The notes beneath the pieces were generated by a model. The model did no database searches and had not been told where the DNA came from. It saw only the letters and a program-made list of their open reading frames with translations. The position numbers and the translations under genes were made by a program. Source: Enterobacter asburiae (lineage in GTDB: Bacteria > Pseudomonadota > Gammaproteobacteria > Enterobacterales > Enterobacteriaceae). Taken from it: a stretch of DNA of 64,000 bases. Shown in pieces: positions 25,861-34,956 of this stretch. The stretch spans positions 2,728,001 to 2,792,000 of the forward strand of contig NZ_CP102247.1 of assembly GCF_024599655.1 (NCBI RefSeq). The letters run 5' to 3'. Position 1 is the first letter of the stretch. Each line of letters starts with the position of its first letter.

Positions 25861-27387
25861 ATGAGTATGTCATCCATACCTTCGCATTCCCCATCCGGTA
25901 AGCTCTATGGCTGGGTTGAAAGGATCGGCAATAAAGTGCCGCACCCTTTCCTGCTGTTTATCTATCTGATTGTGATTTTAATGGTCGCCACCGCCGTGCT
26001 CTCCGCCTTTGACGTGAGCGTGCGCAGCCCGGCTGACGGCAGCCTGGTGGCGGTAAAAAACCTGCTCAGCGTTGACGGACTGCACTGGTTTTTGCCGAAC
26101 GTTATCAAAAACTTCAGCGGTTTCGCCCCGCTGGGCGCCATTCTGGCGCTGGTGCTGGGTGCCGGGCTGGCGGAACGCGTGGGCTTGCTGCCCGCATTAA
26201 TGGTGAAGATGGCTTCGCACGTCAGCGCCCGTTACGCCAGCTATATGGTGCTATTTATCGCCTTCTTCAGCCATATCTCCTCCGACGCCGCGCTGGTGAT
26301 CATGCCGCCGATGGGGGCGCTGATTTTCCTCGCCGTCGGGCGTCATCCCGTGGCGGGCCTGCTGTCGGCGATTGCGGGCGTGGGCTGCGGATTCACCGCC
26401 AACCTGCTGATCGTCACCACCGACGTGCTGCTGTCCGGCATCAGCACGGAGGCGGCAAAGACCATTGATGCGGCAATGCACGTCAGCGTGATCGACAACT
26501 GGTACTTTATGGCAAGCTCGGTGATTGTCCTGACGATTGTCGGCGGGCTGATTACCGACAAGATCATCGAGCCGCGCCTGGGTAAATGGGAAGGCCGTAG
26601 CGATGAAAAGCTGGACACCCTGAGCAAAGAGCAGCGCTTCGGCCTGCGCGTGGCTGGCGTGGTCTCGCTGGCCTTTATCGCGCTGGTGGCGCTAATGGTG
26701 GTGCCGGAAAACGGCATACTGCGCGATCCGGTTAAACATACCGTCCTGCCGTCGCCGTTTATTCAGGGCATCGTACCGCTGATTATCCTCTTCTTCTTTG
26801 TCGTTTCACTCGCCTACGGTATCGCGACCGGCAAAATCCGCCGTCAGGGCGATCTGCCGCAGCTGATGATCGAGCCGATGAAAGAGATGGCGGGCTTTAT
26901 CGTGATGGTGTTCCCGCTGGCGCAGTTTGTGGCGATGTTTAACTGGAGCAACATGGGCAAGTTTATGGCCGTGGGGCTGACCGACGCGCTGGAGGCTGCC
27001 GGGCTAAGCGGCGTACCGGCGTTTGTCGGTCTGGCGCTGCTGTCATCCCTGCTGTGCATGTTTATCGCCAGCGGCTCCGCCATCTGGTCGATTCTGGCCC
27101 CGATCTTCGTGCCGATGTTTATGATGCTGGGGTTCCATCCGGCGTTTGCGCAGATCCTGTTTCGCATCGCGGACTCCTCGGTGATTCCGCTGGCGCCGGT
27201 TTCGCCGTTTGTTCCGCTGTTTTTAGGCTTCCTGCAGCGCTATAAACCGGAAGCCAAACTGGGTACCTACTATTCGCTGGTTTTACCCTATCCGCTTATC
27301 TTTTTAGGGGTATGGCTGGTGATGCTGGTGGCATGGTATCTTGTCGGCCTGCCGATTGGGCCGGGGATTTACCCGAGGCTGAACTAA
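25861..27387 (+). CDS. abgT: p-Aminobenzoyl-glutamate transporter AbgT
   Basis: 508 residues, full-length match to E. coli AbgT, the founding AbgT-family importer (also known to export sulfonamides in some relatives). The ATG at 25861 follows GAGGAAC; the open frame upstream is not part of the protein. About a dozen hydrophobic spans and two re-entrant hairpins are visible; conserved segments include GWVERIGNKVPHPFLLFIYL, FFSHISSDAALVIMPPMGALIF, GCGFTANLLIVTTDVLLSGIS and LCMFIASGSAIWSILAPIFVPMF. Third gene of the abgABT operon; ogt follows 10 bp later. Confidence 0.95.
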   Translation: MSMSSIPSHSPSGKLYGWVERIGNKVPHPFLLFIYLIVILMVATAVLSAFDVSVRSPADGSLVAVKNLLSVDGLHWFLPNVIKNFSGFAPLGAILALVLGAGLAERVGLLPALMVKMASHVSARYASYMVLFIAFFSHISSDAALVIMPPMGALIFLAVGRHPVAGLLSAIAGVGCGFTANLLIVTTDVLLSGISTEAAKTIDAAMHVSVIDNWYFMASSVIVLTIVGGLITDKIIEPRLGKWEGRSDEKLDTLSKEQRFGLRVAGVVSLAFIALVALMVVPENGILRDPVKHTVLPSPFIQGIVPLIILFFFVVSLAYGIATGKIRRQGDLPQLMIEPMKEMAGFIVMVFPLAQFVAMFNWSNMGKFMAVGLTDALEAAGLSGVPAFVGLALLSSLLCMFIASGSAIWSILAPIFVPMFMMLGFHPAFAQILFRIADSSVIPLAPVSPFVPLFLGFLQRYKPEAKLGTYYSLVLPYPLIFLGVWLVMLVAWYLVGLPIGPGIYPRLN

Positions 27388-27397
27388 AGGAATGAGG

Positions 27398-27913
27398 ATG
27401 CTGAGATTACTCGAAGATAAGATTGCGACGCCGCTCGGGCCGCTGTGGGTGATCGCGGACGAGCAGTTCTGCCTGCGCGCCGTCGAATGGGAAGAGCACA
27501 GCGACCGCATGGAAGAACTGCTCCATGTTCACTACCGCGCACAGGGGTATGAACGTATTCACGCCACCAACCCGGGCGGGCTGAGCGACAAGCTTGCGGC
27601 CTACTTCGAAGGCGATCTCAGCATCATCGATACTCTGCCGACCGCTACGGCAGGCACCCCTTTTCAGCGCGAAGTGTGGCAGGCCCTGCGGTCGATTCCG
27701 TGCGGGCAGGTCATGCATTACGGCCAGCTCGCGGAGCAGCTAGGCCGCGCAGGGGCCGCACGTGCGGTGGGTGCCGCGAACGGCTCGAACCCGGTCAGCA
27801 TTGTGGTGCCCTGCCATCGCGTTATTGGCCGCAACGGCACCATGACGGGCTATGCTGGCGGCGTGCAGCGAAAAGAGTGGTTGCTGCGTCACGAAGGGTA
27901 TCTCTTGCTCTAG
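27398..27913 (+). CDS. ogt: Methylated-DNA--[protein]-cysteine S-methyltransferase Ogt
   Basis: 171 residues, full-length match to E. coli Ogt. The suicide cysteine is C139 in IVVPCHRVIG; the DNA-binding RAVGAANGSNP (Arg finger and turn) lies before it and TGYAGGVQRKEWLLRHEG follows. Ogt removes methyl from O6-methylguanine and O4-methylthymine. The start at 27398 matches E. coli; an ATG two codons earlier is in frame but too close to the GGA. It abuts abgT and may be read from the same transcript. Confidence 0.95.
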   Translation: MLRLLEDKIATPLGPLWVIADEQFCLRAVEWEEHSDRMEELLHVHYRAQGYERIHATNPGGLSDKLAAYFEGDLSIIDTLPTATAGTPFQREVWQALRSIPCGQVMHYGQLAEQLGRAGAARAVGAANGSNPVSIVVPCHRVIGRNGTMTGYAGGVQRKEWLLRHEGYLLL

Positions 27914-28063
27914 TTCCCAGGCTTTTTGTGCTTAATTTTCTTCCGGTTAGGCTAAAAATCCATAATCAAGCTGTGGAATTTCAAGAAGATGGCGACATGT
28001 TGTCGCCTCTTGTCCTTATTGAGGGTTTGTCAGGCTTACGTACTTACCAAAAAGATGTTAAAA

Positions 28064-28077
28064 TTGACCAATATCAA
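28064..28077 (+). promoter_or_regulatory. FNR box of the fnr promoter
   Basis: TTGACCAATATCAA fits the FNR consensus TTGAT-N4-ATCAA with one mismatch. It lies 19 bp before the fnr ATG; in E. coli the equivalent site overlaps the transcription start and mediates anaerobic autorepression. Confidence 0.85.
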
Positions 28078-28096
28078 TTAAGGCTTGAGCAAACCT

Positions 28097-28849
28097 ATGA
28101 TCCCGGAAAAGCGAATTATACGACGCATTCAGTCTGGCGGTTGTGCTATCCATTGCCAGGATTGCAGCATCAGCCAGCTCTGTATCCCGTTTACCCTGAA
28201 TGAGCATGAACTCGATCAGCTTGATAATATCATCGAGCGTAAAAAGCCTATTCAGAAAGGGCAGACGCTGTTTAAAGCGGGAGACGAACTGAAATCGCTC
28301 TATGCTATCCGTTCTGGCACCATCAAGAGCTACACCATCACCGAACAGGGTGATGAGCAGATCACCGGCTTCCATCTGGCGGGCGACCTGGTGGGCTTTG
28401 ACGCCATCGGCACGGGCCATCACCCGAGCTTTGCTCAGGCACTCGAAACCTCGATGGTTTGCGAAATCCCGTTTGAAACCCTGGACGATCTGTCCGGCAA
28501 GATGCCTAACCTGCGTCAGCAGATGATGCGTCTGATGAGCGGTGAGATCAAAGGCGATCAGGACATGATCCTGCTGCTTTCCAAAAAGAATGCGGAAGAG
28601 CGCCTGGCCGCGTTTATCTACAACCTCTCCCGCCGCTTCGCCGAGCGTGGCTTCTCGCCACGTGAATTCCGTCTGACGATGACGCGTGGCGATATCGGTA
28701 ACTACCTGGGTCTGACCGTGGAAACCATCAGCCGTCTGCTGGGCCGTTTCCAGAAAAGCGGAATGCTGGCCGTTAAGGGTAAATACATCACTATCGAAAA
28801 CGGTGAAGCGCTGGCCGTTCTTGCCGGGCACGCCCGCAACGTGGCGTAA
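28097..28849 (+). CDS. fnr: Fumarate and nitrate reduction regulator FNR
   Basis: 250 residues, near identical to E. coli FNR. The [4Fe-4S] ligands C20, C23, C29 (with C16 beside them) are in SGGCAIHCQDCSISQLCIP, and the fourth, central Cys is in SMVCEIPF. CRP-type beta-roll, dimer helix and the HTH TVETISRLLGRFQKSG follow, with the E--SR contact residues. The start at 28097 matches E. coli; four codons upstream (MSKP) are in frame but not needed. FNR dimerises when its cluster is intact and switches anaerobic metabolism genes. Confidence 0.97.
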   Translation: MIPEKRIIRRIQSGGCAIHCQDCSISQLCIPFTLNEHELDQLDNIIERKKPIQKGQTLFKAGDELKSLYAIRSGTIKSYTITEQGDEQITGFHLAGDLVGFDAIGTGHHPSFAQALETSMVCEIPFETLDDLSGKMPNLRQQMMRLMSGEIKGDQDMILLLSKKNAEERLAAFIYNLSRRFAERGFSPREFRLTMTRGDIGNYLGLTVETISRLLGRFQKSGMLAVKGKYITIENGEALAVLAGHARNVA

Positions 28850-28866
28850 CTTTCCGCCTGTTGATG

Positions 28867-28908
28867 ACCAGACTGATAAATTCTTGTGATTTATTGGTCT
28901 GGTATAAT
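28867..28908 (+). promoter_or_regulatory. Hairpin after fnr overlapping a consensus -10 box
   Basis: A 15 bp stem (ACCAGACTGATAAAT / ATTTATTGGTCTGGT, two wobble pairs, 7 nt loop) lies 18 bp after the fnr stop. Its last base is the first base of a perfect TATAAT at 28903-28908, with TTCTTG 16 bp before that as a possible -35. It may combine fnr termination with the promoter of the small membrane gene. Confidence 0.5.
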
Positions 28909-28983
28909 CACTTCCGTTCCAAGATATTTTCACCGCAGCACGTCCCCACACAGCGCCCGAAAGGTTCTCGTTGAGGTTATGAA

Positions 28984-29178
28984 TTGAGAGAAAGTTTGTT
29001 TTTCGTTTCAGTCGTGATTGCCTCTGTGACCTTTATCTTCATCTGGATCATGCTTGTCGGCCCGATGAAGGGGGAGGAAAAAACCTACGTTCAGGACTCC
29101 ACGACCTTTGCGATAGCGGTGATGGTGCTGCTGTTTATTGCGTTTATCGCGGTGACGACCACGGTACTTTTCCTCTGA
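28984..29178 (+). CDS. Small membrane protein of unknown function between fnr and uspE
   Basis: 64 residues with a TTG start at 28984, GAGGTT upstream. Two hydrophobic spans are evident (LFFVSVVIASVTFIFIWIMLVG and FAIAVMVLLFIAFIAVTTTVLFL) joined by a short charged loop (PMKGEEKTYVQDST). In E. coli the gene at this position is ynaJ (DUF2534), whose sequence is different; I see no resemblance, so this is not called ynaJ. An ATG just upstream (28979) leads to an immediate stop in another frame, supporting the TTG start. Function unknown. Confidence 0.6.
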   Translation: MRESLFFVSVVIASVTFIFIWIMLVGPMKGEEKTYVQDSTTFAIAVMVLLFIAFIAVTTTVLFL

Positions 29179-29287
29179 TAATTTTTCATGAATTATTGAT
29201 CTGGTAAAACCTCCCCTCTGTTTCATTCAGGATATATAGGTTACTCTTTTAATTACAGACTGTGGTGACAGTAGTAAGGAGACCTGT

Positions 29288-30238
29288 ATGGCCAAGTATC
29301 AAAACATGCTGGTAGCTATCGATCCGAATCAGGACGATCAGCCAGCATTACGACGCGCTGTGTATTTACATCAACGGATTGGTGGCAAAATCAAAGCGTT
29401 TTTGCCGATCTATGACTTCTCGTATGAGATGACCACCCTTCTGTCGCCTGACGAGCGCACCGCTATGCGTCAGGGCGTCATCAGCCAGCGTACCGCGTGG
29501 ATCCGTGAACAGGCGAAGTATTACCTGGAAGCGGGTGTACCCATTGATATTAAAGTGGTCTGGCATAACCGACCTTTCGAAGCCATCATCCAGGAGATTG
29601 TCGCCGGTGGGCACGACCTGCTGCTGAAGATGGCGCACCAGCACGACAAGCTGGAATCCGTGATTTTCACCCCGACCGACTGGCACCTACTGCGTAAATG
29701 CCCTTGCCCGGTCTGGATGGTGAAAGACCAGCCGTGGCCTGAAGGCGGGAAAGCCGTTGTGGCGGTAAACCTCGCGAGTGAAGAGGATTACCACAATTCG
29801 CTGAACGAGAAGCTGGTGAAGGAGACCATCCAGCTTGCCGATCAGGTGAATCATACCGAAGTGCATCTGGTTGGTGCCTATCCGGTCACCCCGATTAACA
29901 TTGCCATTGAGCTGCCTGAATTTGACCCGAGCGTGTACAACGACGCGATCCGCGGTCAACACCTGCTGGCTATGAAAGCGCTGCGCCAGAAATTCAGCAT
30001 CGATGAGAAAATGACCCACGTGGAAAAAGGGCTGCCTGAAGAGGTGATCCCGGACCTGGCGGAACACCTGCAGGCGGGGATTGTGGTGCTGGGCACCATT
30101 GGCCGGACCGGTATTTCTGCGGCGTTCCTCGGCAATACCGCTGAACAGGTGATCGACCATCTGCGCTGCGACCTGCTGGTCATTAAGCCGGATGAGTACC
30201 AAACGCCGGTTGAGCTGGACGATCCTGAAGACGATTAA
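29288..30238 (+). CDS. uspE: Universal stress protein E
   Basis: 316 residues, full-length match to E. coli UspE, with two tandem Usp domains (about 1-145 and 155-305). The second domain has GTIGRTGISAAFLGNTAEQVI, the G-2x-G-9x-G(S/T)-like nucleotide-binding loop, while the first has a degenerate loop. UspE is linked to DNA-damage resistance, motility and aggregation. AAGGAG precedes the ATG. A rho-independent terminator and a BIME repeat follow. Confidence 0.96.
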   Translation: MAKYQNMLVAIDPNQDDQPALRRAVYLHQRIGGKIKAFLPIYDFSYEMTTLLSPDERTAMRQGVISQRTAWIREQAKYYLEAGVPIDIKVVWHNRPFEAIIQEIVAGGHDLLLKMAHQHDKLESVIFTPTDWHLLRKCPCPVWMVKDQPWPEGGKAVVAVNLASEEDYHNSLNEKLVKETIQLADQVNHTEVHLVGAYPVTPINIAIELPEFDPSVYNDAIRGQHLLAMKALRQKFSIDEKMTHVEKGLPEEVIPDLAEHLQAGIVVLGTIGRTGISAAFLGNTAEQVIDHLRCDLLVIKPDEYQTPVELDDPEDD

Positions 30239-30248
30239 CCAGCAGGAT

Positions 30249-30281
30249 GAAAAAAAACCGTCGGGGAACCGGCGTTTTTTT
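30249..30281 (+). terminator. Rho-independent terminator of uspE
   Basis: A GC-rich stem formed by CCGTCGG and CCGGCG, extended by flanking A-run and T-run (nine T), starts 11 bp after the uspE stop. The A-run upstream also makes it usable on the minus strand for pntAB readthrough. Confidence 0.8.
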
Positions 30282-30284
30282 TTT

Positions 30285-30354
30285 GCCGGGTGGCGGCTTC
30301 GCCTTACCCGGCCTACGGATTTGGTAGGCCCGGTAAGCTTGTGCGCCACCGGGC
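30285..30354. repeat. BIME: pair of inverted REP (PU) elements
   Basis: GCCGGGTGGCGGCTTCGCC starts one REP unit (30285-30316), and an inverted unit ending GCGCCACCGGGC follows (30324-30354). This is the classical enterobacterial extragenic palindrome arrangement, here between the converging ends of uspE and pntB. Confidence 0.85.
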
Positions 30355-30363
30355 TTTACCCTG

Positions 30364-31752
30364 TCAGAGTGATTTCAGAATCGCATCCACGCTGGCTTTG
30401 GCATCACCAAACAGCATATGGGTGTTCTCTTTGAAGAACAGCGGGTTCTGAACCCCGGCATAGCCGGTATTCATGGAGCGTTTAAACACAATCACGTTCT
30501 GCGCCTTCCACACTTCCAGAACAGGCATACCGGCGATTGGGCTACCCGGATCGTCCTGTGCAGCAGGGTTAACGGTATCGTTAGCACCAATGACCAGCAC
30601 GGTGTCGGTATCGGCGAAATCATCGTTGATCTCATCCATTTCCAGCACGATGTCGTAAGGCACTTTCGCTTCCGCCAGCAGCACGTTCATGTGGCCCGGC
30701 AGACGCCCTGCCACCGGGTGAATACCAAAGCGAACCTTGATACCCCGCGCGCGCAGCTTCTCGGTGATTTCCGCCACCGGATACTGCGCCTGTGCCACCG
30801 CCATGCCGTAGCCCGGGGTGATGATCACGGAATGCGAGTTTTTCAGCATGTCTGCGGTATCTTCAGCAGAAATTTCACGGTGCTCACCCACTTCTTCATC
30901 CGCACTGGAAGAAGACCCATCGGTCCCGAAACCACCGGCGATAACGCTGATGAACGAGCGGTTCATCGCCTTACACATGATGTAAGACAGGATCGCACCG
31001 GAAGAACCCACCAGCGCACCGGTGACGATCAGCAGGTCATTGCTCAGCATAAAGCCTGCCGCCGCTGCGGCCCAACCGGAGTAGGAGTTCAGCATCGAGA
31101 CAACCACCGGCATATCCGCACCGCCGATGGACGCCACCAGGTGCCAGCCGAAGGCCAGCGCGATGATAGTCATTACCAGCAACGCCAGCACCTGCAGACC
31201 GACGCTTTCGGTACGCACGAAGACCACCAGCAGTACAAACGACACCACCAGCGCCGCCAGGTTCAGCTTATGACGGTTTGGTAGCATCAGCGGCTTAGAG
31301 GAGATCTTCCCGCGCAGCTTGCCGAACGCCACAATGGAGCCAGTGAAGGTTACCGCACCGATGAAGATACCGAGGAACACCTCCGTCAGGTGGATGTTCA
31401 CCAGAATCGGTTCCAGGCCCGGTTCGTGATACAGGTAGCTGTTGAAGCCCACCAGCACCGCCGCCAGACCCACGAAGCTGTGCAGAATGGCAACCAGCTC
31501 CGGCATTTCGGTCATTTCGACGCGTTTTGCCAGGCGAATACCAATCGCGCCGCCGATGATCATCGCCACCAGGATCCACGCCACGTTGCCGGTATCCGGC
31601 CCGAAGATGGTGGCAATCAGCGCAATCGCCATCCCGGCGATACCAAAGTTATTCCCCTGCTGAGACGTTTCGTGTTTGGAAAGCCCCGCCAGACTGAAAA
31701 TAAACAGGATTGCAGCAACAATGTATGCGGCTGTCACTAATCCTCCAGACAT
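30364..31752 (-). CDS. pntB: NAD(P) transhydrogenase subunit beta
   Basis: 462 residues, same length as E. coli PntB. N-terminal half: about nine membrane helices forming part of the proton channel (IIGGAIGIRLAKRVEMTEMPELVAILHSFVGLAAVLVG). C-terminal half: the NADP-binding domain III, with ITPGYGMAVAQAQYPVAEI, GIHPVAGRLPGHMNVLLAEAKVPYD, DTVLVIGANDTVNPAAQDDPGSPIAGMPVLEVW. With PntA it couples proton influx to NADH-to-NADP+ hydride transfer. Its start is 10 bp after the pntA stop. Confidence 0.97.
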   Translation of the reverse strand: MSGGLVTAAYIVAAILFIFSLAGLSKHETSQQGNNFGIAGMAIALIATIFGPDTGNVAWILVAMIIGGAIGIRLAKRVEMTEMPELVAILHSFVGLAAVLVGFNSYLYHEPGLEPILVNIHLTEVFLGIFIGAVTFTGSIVAFGKLRGKISSKPLMLPNRHKLNLAALVVSFVLLVVFVRTESVGLQVLALLVMTIIALAFGWHLVASIGGADMPVVVSMLNSYSGWAAAAAGFMLSNDLLIVTGALVGSSGAILSYIMCKAMNRSFISVIAGGFGTDGSSSSADEEVGEHREISAEDTADMLKNSHSVIITPGYGMAVAQAQYPVAEITEKLRARGIKVRFGIHPVAGRLPGHMNVLLAEAKVPYDIVLEMDEINDDFADTDTVLVIGANDTVNPAAQDDPGSPIAGMPVLEVWKAQNVIVFKRSMNTGYAGVQNPLFFKENTHMLFGDAKASVDAILKSL

Positions 31753-31762
31753 ATGCTACCCC

Positions 31763-33292
31763 TTAGCCTTTACGAAACATTTTCAGCATGCGCTGAGTCA
31801 CGGTGAAACCACCGAAAATATTGATACTGGCGATCAGCACCGCGATAAAGCTCAGGAAGCTGATCCAGCCGCCGTGACCAATCTGCAGTAACGCCCCCAC
31901 CACGATGATCCCGGAGATGGCGTTGGTTACCGACATCAGCGGCGTATGCAGCGCATGAGAGACGTTCCACACCACGTAGTAGCCTACGACGCAGGAGAGC
32001 GCGAAGACGGTAAAGTGGCCGAGGAACTCTTTCGGCGCAACGTCAGCCAGCCAGCCGAACAGAATAATCACCAGCGCCATGATCGCGTATTTACGCCACG
32101 GAGAAGCCGGTTTGGCGGGTTCTTTTGGCGCGGGCGCCGCTTTCGGTGCCGCCTGAGGCTGAGCAGAAACCTGAATAGGCGGCGCAGGCCAGGTAATTTC
32201 ACCTTCACGGACGACGGTGACGCCGCGCACCACCACATCGTCGAAATCAACGGTGACGTTGCCGTCTTTCTCTTTGCAGAGCAGCTTCAGCAGGTTGACC
32301 AGGTTAGTGCCGTAGAGCTGAGAAGACTGCGTTGGCAGACGGCCCGGCAGATCGGTATAACCGATCACCTTCACGCCGTTCGCGGTCGTGGTCACCTGAT
32401 TCGGTACGGTATATTCGCAGTTACCGCCGTTTTGGGCGGCCAGGTCGACAATCACGCTGCCCGACTTCATGGAGTCAACCATCTCACGGGTAATCAGCTT
32501 CGGCGCCGGTTTACCCGGAATAAGCGCGGTGGTGACAATAATGTCGACATCTTTCGCCTGAGCGGCGAAGAGTTCCATTTCGGCTTTGATAAACGCTTCG
32601 GACATCACCTTCGCGTAACCGTCGCCGCTGCCTGCCTCTTCCTTGAAGTCCAGCTCAAGGAATTCGGCACCCATACTCTGGACCTGTTCCTTTACTTCAG
32701 GACGGGTGTCAAAGGCGCGTACGATCGCGCCCAGGCTGTTTGCCGCACCGATTGCGGCAAGGCCCGCCACGCCCGCGCCAATCACCATCACTTTCGCCGG
32801 AGGGACTTTACCCGCGGCGGTGATTTGACCGGTAAAGAAGCGACCAAATTCGTGGGCCGCTTCAACAATGGCGCGGTAGCCGGCAATGTTTGCCATGGAG
32901 CTTAAGGCATCCAGCGACTGCGCGCGCGAAATGCGCGGCACGGAGTCCATCGCCATCACGGTCACGCCACGGGCTGCCAGCTTCTCCATCAGCTCCGGAT
33001 TTTGCGCAGGCCAGATGAAGCTCACCAGGGTCGTCCCGGGATTCAGCAGCGCAATCTCACTCTCTTCCGGTGCGTTGACCTTCAGAATCACCGGCGACTG
33101 CCAGACGTCAGCACCGTCGACCACTTCCGCGCCAGCCTGGATAAAGGCCTCGTCATCGAAACTCGCCAGTTTGCCTGCGCCGCTTTCAACCGCGACCGTA
33201 AAACCCAGTTTAAGCAGTTGCTCCACCGTTTTCGGTGTTGCCGCTACGCGGGTTTCATTGGCTAACCGTTCTTTTGGTACCCCAATACGCAT
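31763..33292 (-). CDS. pntA: NAD(P) transhydrogenase subunit alpha
   Basis: 509 residues from the ATG at 33292 (GGAAGGG upstream; the longer frame to 33364 is not used in homologues). The NAD-binding domain I shows PRISRAQSLDALSSMANIAGYRA, VMVIGAGVAGLAAIGAANSLGA and a catalytic/mobile loop region; the last about 110 residues hold four membrane helices (AIMALVIILFGWLADVAP and onward). The linker is Ala/Pro/Lys-rich (APKAAPAPKEPAKPAS). Forms the PntA2B2 complex. First gene of pntAB. Confidence 0.97.
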   Translation of the reverse strand: MRIGVPKERLANETRVAATPKTVEQLLKLGFTVAVESGAGKLASFDDEAFIQAGAEVVDGADVWQSPVILKVNAPEESEIALLNPGTTLVSFIWPAQNPELMEKLAARGVTVMAMDSVPRISRAQSLDALSSMANIAGYRAIVEAAHEFGRFFTGQITAAGKVPPAKVMVIGAGVAGLAAIGAANSLGAIVRAFDTRPEVKEQVQSMGAEFLELDFKEEAGSGDGYAKVMSEAFIKAEMELFAAQAKDVDIIVTTALIPGKPAPKLITREMVDSMKSGSVIVDLAAQNGGNCEYTVPNQVTTTANGVKVIGYTDLPGRLPTQSSQLYGTNLVNLLKLLCKEKDGNVTVDFDDVVVRGVTVVREGEITWPAPPIQVSAQPQAAPKAAPAPKEPAKPASPWRKYAIMALVIILFGWLADVAPKEFLGHFTVFALSCVVGYYVVWNVSHALHTPLMSVTNAISGIIVVGALLQIGHGGWISFLSFIAVLIASINIFGGFTVTQRMLKMFRKG

Positions 33293-33827
33293 AGTTTTCC
33301 CTTCCATCGGTTTTTGATGATGGTTTATCGATAAATGCCCGCGGTTTGTATCAATTTTCGCCATCGCGCGAGCGACGAGATATGATTAACCCCGGAAAAT
33401 AAAACAGTAACAAACTGTCTATAACCTACTGAAAATAGCGCCCGCGATCTACCGCCAGAAAACACTATTTCTTACTTTATCTGTGAAAAATAAGCGATCG
33501 GCGTCACTGACAGTGATATTTACCTTAAATTCATTGCCAGAACCGATAAATCGCGCAAGCGGAGCGGTAAAAACATGATATAGCGCCGTAAGAGAACAAC
33601 TTATTAACATTAAATTAACTTGTAAAAGTCATATGCTTTATCAGTTTTACTTGTCAAACGCGTGTTTTTTCAACATATCACTAAATGTTATCGAATTCGG
33701 TGATTCAGTCAGCACAGGCAGTGAAAAATGGCGCAGACAGCGACGGGTTTTAAATGCAATAATCGGGACCGTCTCAAATTAACAACAATACCAGTACATG
33801 GTTTGCGCAAGGCGAAGGATCATTTTT
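33293..33827. other. Intergenic control region pntA / ydgH
   Basis: 535 bp between divergent genes. No coding frame is credible. It is AT-rich in 33590-33700 and must hold the promoters of pntAB (minus) and ydgH (plus). I see no confident operator or RNA in it. Confidence 0.6.
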
Positions 33828-34772
33828 ATGAAGCTTAAGAACACACTCCTGGCGTCCGCACTTCTTTCCGCGACCGCCCTGTCTGCGAATGCCGCAACAG
33901 AGTTAACGCCGGAGCAAGCGGCAGCGTTAAAACCTTTTGACCATACGGTCATTGTGGGTCGTTATAATTCTATTGGCGACGCCGTCGCCGCGGCATCAAA
34001 AGCTGCTGATAAAAACGGGGCTGCCTCGTTTTATGTCGTTGATCAGTCCGATTACGGCAACAGCGGTAACCAGCGCGTGACCATTGCGCTGTTCAAAGAC
34101 AATGCGCCAAAAGCTGACGCACCGAAAAACCGCGTGATCAACGGTGTTGTTGAACTGCCGAAAGATCAGGCGATTGAGCTGGAACCTTACGACACCGTTA
34201 CCGTTCAGGGCTTCTACCGCAGCCAGCCTGAAGTGAACGATGCCATCACCAAAGCCGCGAAAGAGAAAGGGGCCTACTCTTTCTTCATCGTGCGTCAGGT
34301 CGATGCTAACCAGGGTGGCAACCAGCGTATTACCGCTTTCATCTATAAAAAAGATGCGAAAAAACGTGTTCTGCAGAGCCCGGATGCTATCCCGGCGAAT
34401 TCAGAAGCAGGTCGCGCGGCAATAGCAAAAGGCGGCGAAGAAGCGAAGAAAGTTGAAATTCCAGGCGTAGCAACGACGGCTGCCCCAAGCGCTGAAGTGG
34501 GCCGTTTCTTTGAAACGCAGTCCACGAAAGGTGGCCGTTACTCCGTTACGCTGCCGGACGGTACCAAAATTGAAGAGCTGAATAACGCCACTGCAGCGCA
34601 GATGGTGCCGTTCGACAGCATCAAGTTTACCGGCAACTACGGCAACATGACGGAAGTCTCTTACCAGGTCGCGAAGCGTGCGGCGAAGAAAGGGGCGAAG
34701 TACTACCACATCACCCGCCAGTGGCAGGAACGTGGTAACAACGTGACCATCAGCGCCGATCTGTACAAGTAA
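33828..34772 (+). CDS. ydgH: YdgH/BhsA/McbA-like periplasmic protein with three DUF1471 domains
   Basis: 314 residues starting MKLKNTLLASALLSATALSANA, a Sec signal peptide. Three repeats of the YhcN-like DUF1471 fold follow, each opening 'PFDxVxVxGxY/FxS' (PFDHTVIVGRYNSIG about 34, PYDTVTVQGFYRSQP about 125, PFDSIKFTGNYGNMT about 270) and ending near a 'NRVTI..LYK'-like strand. YdgH is a periplasmic protein linked to outer-membrane integrity in enterobacteria. It ends at a strong terminator. Confidence 0.93.
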   Translation: MKLKNTLLASALLSATALSANAATELTPEQAAALKPFDHTVIVGRYNSIGDAVAAASKAADKNGAASFYVVDQSDYGNSGNQRVTIALFKDNAPKADAPKNRVINGVVELPKDQAIELEPYDTVTVQGFYRSQPEVNDAITKAAKEKGAYSFFIVRQVDANQGGNQRITAFIYKKDAKKRVLQSPDAIPANSEAGRAAIAKGGEEAKKVEIPGVATTAAPSAEVGRFFETQSTKGGRYSVTLPDGTKIEELNNATAAQMVPFDSIKFTGNYGNMTEVSYQVAKRAAKKGAKYYHITRQWQERGNNVTISADLYK

Positions 34773-34786
34773 CAAAATCGTTTATG

Positions 34787-34813
34787 AAAGGCGGCGCAAT
34801 GCCGCCTTTTTTG
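34787..34813 (+). terminator. Rho-independent terminator of ydgH
   Basis: AAAGGCGGC pairs with GCCGCCTTT over a short GCAAT loop, followed by a T-run. Starts 14 bp after the ydgH stop. Confidence 0.88.
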
Positions 34814-34956
34814 TTACTTTTTTTGAATTTCTGCCCCACGTCATTGCATGCTTTCGTTACACTCCGTAAAATCCCGCGCCTTAGTGTGATCCACCATTTT
34901 TATGCGCCTGAGCGAAATAATTATTCTGGATTTTGACCTTTCATAACAGGAAGCCA

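Noticed and set aside
28984..29178. Gene called ynaJ by position
   Set aside because: Its sequence does not resemble the DUF2534 protein YnaJ of E. coli.
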